Notes under the pieces: model-generated
What the model was told of the DNA's origin: nothing
Database searches by the model: none
What the model saw: only the letters and a program-made list of their open reading frames with translations
Shown: piece after piece, positions 42,201 through 54,200 of the stretch
Layout of the letters: the number at the start of each line of letters is the position of its first letter
How positions within the stretch are numbered: position 1 is the stretch's first letter
Position numbers and translations under genes: made by a program
Origin: Dermatemys mawii
Lineage: Eukaryota > Chordata > Testudines > Dermatemydidae
DNA length: 64,000 bases
NCBI GenBank assembly: GCA_007922305.1
Contig: ML677365.1
Location: 13,105,931 to 13,169,930 of the forward strand
Direction of reading: 5' to 3'

Positions 42201-45200
42201 CTTTTGCTGATTTTTAAAGTGTTTCATAAACAGGACAGGTGAAATATTATCATGTAAAGCAACCATAAACACATGAAAAGACCGAGGTTTACAATTTATG
42301 ATTAAAACTCTACTATCTACACAATCTACGTAGACATATAATGTAAAAACTTAAATATCTTAGAAACAGTAGCCAATCAGTTGTTTTAATTGTCATATTT
42401 GAATTCAGCACATCAAAATACATAATAAATATCACATTTTATCTCTGAAGCAGACGACTTCTAAAAAGTTGTAGACCAGTGTAATAGATGAATCTCAAAA
42501 GGTTTAGAGTTCAAGTGTGGTTTGGTTAAATATCCAAATTTGCTGAAATGCTTTGACAGCAGTATCCTTTCAGTATTTTAGTACTTTCATTTTCTGGCTG
42601 AGACCAGAACTGGAAGGGAAAATTATCCAGATCAAAACTTTAAAGGGCCATTTCTAAAACTGGAGTGAAGATTGGGGTGGTGATACTTTTTCCAAACTGA
42701 TTCATCCTGAAAAATGTAAAGAATTTATTTAGGATTCAGTGTTGGTTTTTTCCCCTACCCTTCCTTTTAGGTTGCTACCTGGGTGGATGAAACTTTAAGC
42801 TCTGTAGCTTCTAAATTGGAACACACTGCACAGACATACTCAGAGCTACAGGGAGAACGGATAGTTTCATTACATTGTTGCGCTCTTTATACCTGTGCTC
42901 AGCTAGAGAACAACTTGTACTGGTGGTAAGTATGTATGGTATTGAATATATTAGTCCAAAAGTGTCTGTCTGCAAACCCATTGTAATGATGTGCACTGCA
43001 AGGAAACTTCATGTTATAGTTCTAGTGATGAAGTTCTGTAACTCTGGTTTCGTGGCTTATACTGTCCTTGAGGGAAATATTTGTATTATTCCACACTGTG
43101 ATTAAAAAAGAGGAAAGATATTGTGCCTAAAGCATTGGACCTGGCAGGAATCAAGAGATCTGGGTTTATTCCTGGCTCTGCCACAAGCTTCCTGTAACCT
43201 TGAAGAAGTAATTGAAATTGTCTTTTTTTTATTTTGTAAAATGGGATATCGTGATACTTTGTGAAGTTAAATTCATTAGTATTCAGATTAGGACAGTGTT
43301 AGAAAAGTTGATAAAGGAATGATTATAGAGAAGACTTTGCTAATCGTGCTGTGAAACCTAGTGACCACTGTAAAACTGATACCGTTATTGTATTGCTGCT
43401 GAGGAGCAGCTATATAATACAGTGCCACTGACTGAGGTGTCAAGGGTCTAGACATGCTGTAAAAATGTACTTTCATCATTGGACTCTGATGACTGACTGC
43501 ATAGAGTATGAAAGCTTTGCTAAGAGCTACAAAAATTTAGGACATTAGACTGAGACTGTGCAATATAGATAATGGAAAAAAATTGTCTTGTCAAGTTGGG
43601 TTGTCATTTGCAGATCCAGATAATAGAGGAGTTCTTGTTGGGAAAATAAATGCTGGTTGGCTGAGTGTTTTTCCTGCAGTGTTACATAGTTTCACAAAGT
43701 AGTTTTAATATATTTTGCACCTATTCAGACCTTTTCAAATATTATAGAAAACACTTACCCATGTACACTGTCATTTTTCTCCCATAGGGCTCTGTGGCCT
43801 GGAATTTTAGGCACTCTGATTCACAAACTGTATTGTTTGGCTTAAATGCATACTGAAAAATTGGATGAAATAACCCCTCCATAAATTGTTAAAACATTTC
43901 TCTTTGTAAAACTTCATTGAATTTTTAAAATGTCAAGTTTTCTGGACATAAAAAGATAGAAGTTGATGATTTTTCCAAGCGCGTAAAAAATGAAAATACA
44001 TTTCTGATTACAATGCATTGACATTCATATCTGTGCCATTTTCAGTGCCCACTCTGTTTTATCTGTGCATCGCGTAAGAGTTGTGCTAAATCTAAACAAG
44101 ATTGATTACAGTGGCAGGGATCTCAAGTAGCTTTTGTTATAGTGGGATTAAATACTCACTGACCAGTTACTTTCAAGCACTGAAAATTTGATATACCCCA
44201 ATCAGAAAGATATTTAGTATTTGCTAAGTATTGACCAGAAGCCAAAGAAAATCCCAGCCAGATATGAGGAAACTGTGGTTTATTCTTAATTTTGAAGTTT
44301 GGGCAGAGCAGCAGTAGAAATCACAACTTTCTGATTTTTTTTCTCTTGACAATAAAACCAATTGTTGACTAATGTCATTGCAAACACAGTTCATTCTAGA
44401 GCATCACTCAGCATGGCCATCCGTAAATCACAACTTTGTGGGGACCTGAATACTGGAAACTTCTGCATGCTTTCTTACCTTTTTTAAATAATCAGCCAGT
44501 TGTATTTAAGAAGTTTGTTTGATATGCTATTTAAAAATTAACTATAAATTAAATTATCCTACCCATCATTAGTTAGGTATGCTTAACTTTATTATTGATA
44601 AACCATGCATTTATCATCTGATTATGGAGACATAAGTGTCTATAAATAATAATTCTTTTTCCAAAAAAATCTAAATTGCTGTCAGGTGTGGTAGAGAGAG
44701 CATCCCAGACTGTTTATGCTGTGGTTAGGCTATGGTAAAAAGGTGTCTTCTGTGTAAATCATTATCCAAATAAAATTGCCTTAACTCTCTTTGAAAACCA
44801 CACTTTGTATCACACATTTTACCACCTCTATCTTTATAGTCTGGTTACACTGGCACTTTATAGCACTATAAAGCCCCTACGAGCGCTATAACCTACTCTC
44901 CGTCTACACTGGCAAGGCACTAATAGCGCTATAACCGCGGAGTTATAGCGCTATTATTAATCCACCTCCTCATGGGGAATAAGGGCTGTAGCGCACCTGC
45001 TGTAGCACTACAGGAAGAATGTGGACACCCACTGCGTATTAATTGGCCTCCAGCCTGTCCCATAATTCCCATTCGAGCCACTCTTGTCATCACTTGCAAA
45101 CTCTTTTGTCCTGTCCTCAGGTGACCACACATCAGACCCGCCCTTTAAAGTTCCAGGGAAATTTGAAAATCCCCTTCCTGTTTGCTCCAGCCAAGCGTGG

Positions 45201-48200
45201 CGTGCTCTCAGGGAATCCTTGCAGGTGATCATTCTCATTGATCTGATTGATTGCGTGGCGTGGTCTCAGGGAATCGTTGCGGGTGATCATTCTGATTGAT
45301 CATCATGACTCCACGTGCCATGCCTCCTCGCAATAGGCGATCCCCAGCATGGAGCAATAGCGAGGTGCTGGACCTCATCAGCTGCTGGGGGGAAGAGGCT
45401 GTTCAGTCTCAGCTGCGGTCTAGCCGCAGGAATTTTGACACCTATGGGCAGATATCACGGGCCTTGGCAGAAAGAGGCCATGAGCGGGACACTCTGCAGT
45501 GCCGTGTTAAGGTAAAGGAGCTTAGGAATGCGTATCGCAAAGCCCGCGAGGCAAACGGCCATTCCGGGGCAGCCCCGGTGACTTGCAGATTTTATAAGGA
45601 GCTGCACGCGATACTTGGTGGTGATCCCACGGTCACTCCATCGACCACCACGGACACTTCCCAGCCCACCAGTGAAGGGGGGGGTGAGGAGGAGGACGAA
45701 GAGCAGGAGGAGGATGAGGACGAGGCAGCAGCGATCCAGGGCACGGAGGAGTCCCTGGACGCATGCAGCCAGGAGCTCTTCTCAACCCAGGAGGGCAGCC
45801 AGCCACAGCGTCCGGCGGTTGCAGGGGCCAGCTCAGCAGCGGATTGCGGAGGTAAAGCTGCTTTTCTATGGGGAAGGCTGGCAGCTTGGGGTGGAAAGGG
45901 ATGAGGGGGGCATTCCACCTGGTGCTCTGTTCAAGCCAGGAGGAGGGCAGGGGGGCATGCAGCCAGGAGCTCTCCTCTAAAGCCAGGAGGAGGGCGGCCA
46001 GCCACAGCGTCCGGCGGTTGCAGGGGCCAGCTCAGCAGTGCATTGCGGCGGTAAAGCTGCTTTTCTATGGGGAAGGCAGGCAGCTTGGGGTGGAAAGGGA
46101 TGCTTGCATGCTTGCCTACATGTGGAATAGTGCATTGATGTAGTGTATCACCTCGCGGTAGTCATCATCAGTAATCTCTTCAAAGGTCTCAATAAGAGCA
46201 CTTGCAATGCGCCTGCGCAGGTTTTCCGGGAGAGCCAGCGTGGTCCCCGTCACGGTCACTAGTCCCTGCCACTGTGCTACAATGGGTGGGGGGAGCATTG
46301 CTGCACATAGGCACGCTGCATATGGCCCTGGGCGGAAGCCGCATGTTAATAAAATCCCTTCCCTTCCCTTTGCTCCTCAGTGACTCGAAGCAACGAGATA
46401 TCTTCCAGGACGAACACCTACGGAGAATGTTGGAACAGTGTTCAGAATAGGGCTCCTGCCACTTCCCGGCACTCCACACCCCCCCCACCCCTGCCACAGC
46501 TTTTCAGGGCAGGGAAGAAATCCTTCCCCCTGCCTGCTGCTCAGAGTGGGGCTCCTGCAACGTACCGGCACTCCCCACCCCCTCCCCCGCCACAGCTTTT
46601 CAGGGCAGGGAAAAAATCATTTCCCTTGCCTCTGGAGTCCACTCACCATGGCAGGGGCTCCGTTGCTGTATCTGTGCTGTCTGCGGGACAGGCAAACGGG
46701 GAATGCGGGGGAATGATAGGCATGTCTGCTCTTTACAAGGGAACCACTGTGAAATGTATCTTTTTATTTTAGAAGGGTCGTCCTTCACCCCTTCGCCATC
46801 GCTCTTATCAACAGCTGAGAGGCTGAGGCGACTGAGAAACCGGCCACGAAGGAGCAAAGAGGATCTTGTACAGCAAGTAATGCAACAGGCTGTAACGGAG
46901 AATCGAGTTGCACAGAGGTGGAGGGAGAATGAGAGCAAGTTGAGGGAGAAGGCGCGGAAGGAGAACGCGTTTCACCGCCGGAAAAGCACCGACAAGCTGC
47001 TCTCATTACTGCAGCTTCAATTGGAGACTATGCAGCGGCTTGTCACCCTTCAGGAGGAGAAGCTCCGCACCCACCACCCCAATTATCGTTTGCCCCAACT
47101 CCCTTCCCCTTCTTTGCCTCTGTACCCTCCAGGCCACTATCATCAGCCAAATGGTTATCACCATCCACAGCTGCCTCCAACCCCTCTGTCTTCACCGAAC
47201 AACCCCCAGACCATTATCCACTGCAGTCTACCCCTAATAACATGCCTTACTGCCCTCCGCAAATGGGGTTCGGGTGACATGGCCACTGTGAGGGCACTGG
47301 AGACTCAGAGACCCGGACATACTCCGATCTCTGACTGACCCCACGACACCCCCATTGCACCTCCCCTGCCTTCCCCCTCACATGCATCACAATATTTTCT
47401 TTCAGCAACCGAAGTACCTGTTCAATACATGAATTGTCTTCTCAATAAATGGGTTTCTTTATTAAGTGTACATACATTATTACAGGCTACAGAAAAGCAA
47501 ATGCCTGTTCCTGTTAAAAGAATGCTCGCTCCCTCCCTCCCTCCCTCCATCTGCACCTCACTTTAGAACTGGCTTTCAGCCTCAAAATGCTCCCTCAAGG
47601 CTTCCCTGATCCTAACAGCCTCGCGCTGGTCCCCTCCATGAACCCTGCTCTCTGGCTGGGCATATGTGGCCTCCAGGCGTTGAACCTCCGAGGACCATGC
47701 CTGAGTGAAGCCTTCGCCCTTCCGCTCACAAAGATTATGTAGGGCACAGCATGAGGAAATAACTGCGGAGATACTACTCTCGGCCAAGTCTAGCCTCCCA
47801 TAAAGACAGCGCCAGCGCGCCTTGAGACGCCCAAAAGCACACTCCACAGTCATTCGACAACGGCTAAGCCTGTAGTTGAACGTTTCCTGACTGCTGTCCA
47901 GGCTGCCTGTGTAGGGTTTCATGAGCCAGGGCATTAAAGGGTAAGCAGGGTCACCAAGAATCACTATGGGCATTTCCACTTCCCCCACAGGGATCCTCTG
48001 GTCTGGGAAAAAAGTCCCGGCTTGCAGCTTCATGAACAGGCCGGTGTTGCGGAAGATGCGTGCGTCATGCACCTTTCCAGACCAGCCAGCGTTAATGTCA
48101 GTAAAACGCCCACGGTGATCCACAAGCGCCTGGAGAACCATGGAGAAGTACCCCTTTCGGTTAACGTACTCCTCAGCTAGGTGGGCGGGCACCAGAATGG

Positions 48201-51200
48201 GTATATGGGTCCCATCTATCGCCCCTCCACAGTTAGGGAAACCCATTTCTTCAAAGCCAGCCACGATGTCATGCACGTTATCCAGAGTCACGATTTTTCG
48301 TAGCAGGATGCGATTAATGGCCCTGCACACTTGCATCAGCACAACTCCAACGGTCGACTTTCCAACCCCAAACTGGTTGGCCACCCATCAGTAGCTGTCT
48401 GGTGTAGCCAGCTTCCAGATTGCGATAGCCACCCGCTTCTCCACGGGGAGGGCAGCTCTCAGTCTGGTGTCCTTGCGCCGCAGGGCAGGGGCGAGTTCAG
48501 CACACAGTCCCATGAAAGTGGCTTTTCTCATTCGAAAGTTTTGCAGCCACTGCTCGTCGTCCCAGACTTGCATGACGATGCGATCCCACCACTCAGTGCT
48601 CGTTTCCCGTGCCCAGAAGCGGCGTTCAACAGCCGTGAGCATGTCCGTTAATGAGACAAGAAGCTTTGTGTCGAATGCATTCACCGCTTCGATCTTGTCT
48701 TCAGAATCATCACTGTCATCCTGCATGTCAAGAAATAACTCCACTGCACACAGAGATGTGCTGGCGACAGTCGTCAGCATGTTCCTCAGCAGTTCTGGAT
48801 TCATTGCAGCACTCGACGATGGAAGACGGAGCGTGCCTTGCTGAAACCCTTGAAAGATGGCACCAGAGGTGGAAGGAAACACAGGGATTGCTGGGATATG
48901 CCAAAAAGCATCATGGGTAGTTCAAACAGGATATAGAATGCCCCGCAAGTGACGCCCCCCCTACCACAAGGCATTGCGCCAGATCGGGAAGAGGTGTACT
49001 GTGGGATACATGCCCTAATGCGCTGCTCTTAATGCCGTATTAAGTGCCGCAAATGTGGCCATGCTATAGCGCTGGAGCAGCTCAGTGTGGACATACAATA
49101 GCGCTATTATTATTGCTGTATAGGGCGAGCGCTATAAGCAATAGCGCTATAATTTTGTAAGTGTAACCATACCCTGAGTTTATAACTTGACTTGCTAAAA
49201 TCAAGGTAAGGGTGTTAGGGTTTTCATTTGAGTTGTAGCTCGATGAATGAAAAAATATGACGACTTGGAAATCACACTTAGGTTATGGCCACACCAGGAC
49301 AAAGTGGTGTTAACCTGTGCTTTTTTTTAAAAAAAATACAACCTCCCAACTCCACTCTTTCTTCCAGTAAGGAAAAGGCCATGGGCTTTGGGAATTGTTG
49401 CCAGTCGTGGTGAGGACAGCCTCATTATGTTCAGGGACTGATGGTCAAAGAGAGTTGATATTTGCTAATTAATTGTGTTTGCATTTCAAGAAGATTCTTT
49501 CAAGTTGTACTTGTTACCTGTTTTATCCTTGGTGTATGTAACCTTGCAGCTTTCCAGAGCTGATCCTGGCACTGAGTACAGAGTAGAGCACTAAGAACCC
49601 GTATACAAAAAGCTCTTGTGATGTTTGCATAGAGTTCCAGTGAGCATAGTGGGGAGAATATTGTAATTGCTTTTCATCCTCCATCTCTCTCGAATGGCAG
49701 CACATCTTCCATTTGCTTTGTTGTCAGGCTGGTGTGACAATGTAGTATTTAAAATATATTTAAACAGCATCACCTTGTTCTTTTGTTGAGCTTGATCCAA
49801 AATGCCATTATGATCAGATGACTTGAAATTGGCCACTTTTTCCTGAATGTATCTCAGTATAGTGCAAATTATATATGTATTTAACATTGAAAGTGCTGCA
49901 AGTGGTGTTTTTTCCTTGTTTCTTTAGCAGAATTGTGAAGTGAGTTTGATTCTAGATTCTCTATGATGGTATAGAAAGCAGGACAAAAAGTTTAGATTTT
50001 TTTTTTTAGTTTTCAGTACAGACAGTTTAAAAAAATGATTTGTAAAGTGAGCATTTTGATATAAGAGTGTTTGAAAGTAAGGTGGAGTAAATTTGGGACA
50101 GCAAGATGTCACTTTTGCTGAGGGCTTTTTTGCAGAGTTGTTTTACCATGCCTTCCATTTAAGGGCTTGTCTACTGTACTTATGTTGACACCCAAAAATT
50201 GTCGAAGGGTGTTCACACTTGCTCCCTCTGTCGACAGATCACGTCCACATTGGGGACACCATCATTGACAGAGTGAGCAATGTACTGTTGGTATGTGTCC
50301 TACAGTGCAGTGTTGTGGGAAGGAAGAGCTCATCACTGCGTTTCTTGGGATTCTCTCCGAGTTCTCCCACCGCCCCCACAAGCTGTGGAGAGCATCATCA
50401 TAAGCAGCTCTGGGAGCTCTCAGTGCTGAGGAATGGCAAAGCAGCACAGCAGTCCGTCTTCCTTCCCCTCCAGCTGCTGTGTTTCTAGTGCAGGGCAGAA
50501 CAGGAGATTCCAATGATTTACTCTGTTTGTTCCCAAATGGAGAAGCACACAGATGCTTCCCAGAGCTTTGAAAGAGGTGGGGAGCATGCCTGCAGGGCAG
50601 CAGAGATCAAAACACTGAGCAGAGCAATCAGGGCAGGCATTATGGGATACTGGGGGGAAGTCATTTCTGTCCACAAAACAATCAGCAGCGTCTACAGTGG
50701 CTCTTCATCAACAAAAAATACAGGTCTCTAGCAGGGGTGGAAGTTTGTTACCAAAAGTGGGTGTTTTTCATGACAAAAGTCCCATTGTAGTGTGTACCCT
50801 CTCGCTGTTTTGTCACCAAAAGGCAGTTTTTGGCAACAAAACTTGCCAGTGTAGACAAGCCCTAATTTGTAGACTGAGCATCTGTAGATGCTCAAGACTC
50901 TGAACAGACATTTCTTTTGTAGTTCTTGGTTTAATAATTTGTTCTCTTTCCTTAGGGGAGTAGTTCCTTTTAGCCAAAGGAAGAAGATGCTAGAAAAGGC
51001 CAGAGCAAAAAATAAAAAGCCCAAGTCTAGTGCTGGCATCTCTTCAATGCCAAATATCACAGTTGGCACACAAGTAAGTACAATCACTGTATTGTGAACT
51101 GTCTTAAGTGTTTTGAGAGGAGGATATAGGTTGTCAAAAACATATCGGGCTCCATTCTAAATTTATACAAAGGCCTTGTCTGTGCATAAAAGTTGGATCA

Positions 51201-54200
51201 CTTTCTCTATGGTTAGAGCTGCAACCCCCTATGTGTCTATGCAGTTATGCTGATATGACTTATTCTTGTAAATTTAGAGGAATAAGCTGTCTCAGACCTA
51301 GTTAACTGCATCTCTGACTGCCTCCTTGTATCCCTGAGGACGCTCCACTTAGGTGATGGATAGAGGCCTGAGACCTGTCTCAGGATGGGCTCCCATGATC
51401 CTTTCTTCCCAGACTGGGGACTTAAATTGCAGAAACCTGCAGTCCACTGTGACTCTCTCAGTAGGTTTGACTTTAGTCCAGCCCCCACAGTCCTGTTTCA
51501 GGGACAATGACACGGTTAACCGGTGATCAGACAGCTCTCATGAAGCTAAGTACTCTTTATTCAGAATAAAAGCATTACAAAGAAAACGTCTTATAGGCAT
51601 GTCTGGTGGCTGCTTAGTCAGTTAATCTCCCACATATGGACCCTAATAGGACTAAGTTCTTTAGGCCTTTTCCACAGGGCCTGCCTCTCTCGTTCACAAT
51701 CTCATGCTCTTGATTTTGAGTGTGAGTGACTCCTCTGTTCATGGCTGACATTTTATATAGTTTCAAGTTCTTTGTCTTCCAGGCCTCTTACCAGGTCAAA
51801 CTAGTATATGCTAGTTCCCTTGGGGGAGATGGAGGAGAAAATTCCACAGGCTTGTTACTTGTCTTGTTTCACCGGTGAAGATTAGCATCAGTTATCCCTC
51901 AGTGACTTCAGTTCTTGCAGAAAACCCTTTAGTTCACCCTGTTGAGCCAGGAATACAAATAACATTTAAAATGAATGCAGCTGTTTTTGAATATTCTGTT
52001 AGGATTACCATCTGTCCGTATTTCCCGGGACATGTCTGGCTTTTTCGTCTTTAAATAGCTGTCCGGGAGGAATTTGTAGTAAGATTAAAAGGTCGAGAAT
52101 TTTCCCTACCACTCCTCTCCGCTCCCCCCCGCCTCCCGCAGAGTGCAGCGCGGCTGATTGAGCGGCTGGGCCTGATTTGAGCTGCTGCCATTGGGTCTCC
52201 GGCAGCCAGAGCCCCTCCCACTACCTCAGCGCTGTGTCATCAGCACTCTGTGGGAGAGGGGCCGTGCGCTTGGCATCGTGTTCTTTGACTCCTTGTGGAG
52301 CCAGCATCTGAGCAGCTTGATAAGGAGAGTCCCGGGGGGCAGTCAGGGAGCAGGGGGAGGGTTGGATGAGTCGGGAGTTCTGTGGGCGAGGCTGTGAGGG
52401 GACAGGGATGTGGAGAGGGGTCAGGGCTGTCAGGGAGTAGGCGGGGTTGGATGGGTCGGGAGTTCTGCGGGGGGGCTGTCAGGGAGCGGGGATGCGGAGA
52501 GGGATTGGAGTAGTCAGGGAGTGGGGGAAGTTGGATGGGTCAGGAGTTCTGGGGGTCCTGTCATGGGGCAGGGAGTAGTTGGATAGGACGTGGGAATCCC
52601 AGGGATCTGTCTGGGGGTGTGAATAAGGGTTGAGGCAGTCAGGGGACAAGGAGCAGGGAGGCTTAGGTAGGGGGTGGGGTCCTGGGGGGCAGTTAGGGGC
52701 AGGGGACCCAGGATGGGGGCAGTCAGGGAACAAGAAGTGGGGGGGTTGGAGTTTCTGAGGTGGGCAGTTGGGACAGGAAGTGGGAGGGAGTGAATGGGGC
52801 CTGGGCTACGCTCCCCCGCCCCCTCGTGTCCTCTTTTTTTATTGTTGAAATATGGTAACCTTATTCTATGTGCCCAAAACATCTGTCATATCTCAGTGCA
52901 ATAAATAGGGCCCTACCAAATTCATGGTCCATTTTGGTAAATTTTATGGTCATAGGATTTTAAAAAATCTTAAATTTAGTGGTTTCACAGATTTAAATCT
53001 GCAAGTTACCAGTGTTGTAATGGTGGGAGGTCCCAACCCAAAAGGAGTCTGTGAGGGGCTCACAAGGCTATTGTTGAGAATGTGGTTGCAGTATTACCAG
53101 TTCTGCGCTGCTGCTGCTGCTCCGGTTGGATGTGTTGTCACAAAACCACAACAGTCTTCTGCGTCCGAGTCTGGCAGTGCTGCACCTTACGGCTTGGCTG
53201 TTCCATGGTTAAATACAGAGGAGTGGAAGTGCTTGGCTGGTTTCCCACAGGCCCTGTTGGGCAGCAGAAAGCCTTCCACCAGAGCGACCTACCTGGCCAA
53301 ATGAAAGCAGTTCGCTTGGTGGACCTTAGATAAAGGCATCCGGCACAAGCAGGCCTCTCTGCAGTTGATCTTGGACTGCCTTTTGCATCTGAAGCTCCAA
53401 GACCTGTCTCTTTCAACTATTGTGGTACACTTGACCGCTCTCTCAGCCTTTCATCCGTTGCTCAGGAGTAGGTTGATTTTCACCCAGGACATGATTACCA
53501 GGTTCCTCAAGGGCCTTGAGCACCTCTACCCCCTTCACGTCATGGACCCCATCCTTCCATGGGACTTGAATCTTGTGCTGTTGTGGCTCATAGGACCCCC
53601 TTCTAGCCTCTGGCTTCCTGCTCTCTCCTTTTCCTTTCCTGGAAAGTCACATTCTTGGTTGCAATAACATCTGCCTGCCTGGTCTCTGACATTAGGGCTC
53701 TTACCTCAGAACCACCCTATACACAGTCTTTTACAAAGACAAGGTCCGGCTGCGGCCACACCTGGCTTTCCTGTCCAAGGTGGTCTCAGTTTCATATGAG
53801 CCACGACATTTATTTACCTGTTTTATCCCCAAAGCCATGTAAGTCAGGAGGAGCAGCATAGGTTGCATTATCTAGACGTCAGGAGGGTGCTAGCCTTCTA
53901 CACTGAAAGGGCTAAGCCATTCCGCAAGTTGGTGTAATTTTTCATCATAGTGGCAGACAGGATGAAACGTTGTCCAGTGTCCGCTCAAAGAATTTCTTTT
54001 TTGGTTACTGTCTGCATTCACTGATGCTACGATCAGACAAGTATGCCACCTCTGGTGATCATGACCACCCATTCAACCAGAGTGCAAGCCTCTTTGGCAG
54101 CTTTCCTAGCCCAAGTGCCTATCCAGGACACCTGTGAGATGACTACCTGGTCGTCCATCCACACGTTAATGTTCCATTACATGCATATCCAGTTGGCCCA

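Larger units (their letters stand above)
39473..42770 (+). other. UBR5: Intron 11 of UBR5
   Basis: 3.3 kb, most of it the 2.5-kb CACTG-ended DNA transposon at 39938-42481. The flanking 39473-39934 and 42485-42770 show nothing else. It ends CCTTTTAG. Confidence 0.9.
44842..49168. mobile_element. Near-intact two-gene PIF/Harbinger transposon
   Basis: The left end TGGTTACACTGGCAC and right end (reverse complement TGGTTACACTTACAA) are inverted termini. Subterminal regions on both sides carry repeated TAGCGCTAT-like motifs. Inside, a + strand Myb/SANT-like gene and a - strand HARBI1-like DDE transposase converge, the standard gene pair of the superfamily. The exact outer limits and target duplication are unresolved. 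ATA lies close to both ends (44836-44838; 49169-49171), and ATA also flanks the related 15001-15710 derivative. The element is about 4.3 kb. Confidence 0.85.
42926..50955 (+). other. UBR5: Intron 12 of UBR5
   Basis: 8.0 kb. It contains a tRNA-type SINE remnant (43121-43290), the two-gene Harbinger transposon (about 44842-49168) and a Harbinger-type non-autonomous element (50163-50862). The stretches 43291-44840 and 49175-50160 hold nothing I can identify. It ends CTTTCCTTAG. Confidence 0.9.

Noticed and set aside
45592..45918. 108-codon - strand ORF rich in Ser
   Set aside because: Antisense shadow of the acidic Glu/Asp tract of the Myb-like gene. The + strand frame has the recognisable domain.
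52514..52882. 122-codon Pro-rich - strand ORF
   Set aside because: Low-complexity translation of the G-rich tandem repeat. It runs past the element end.
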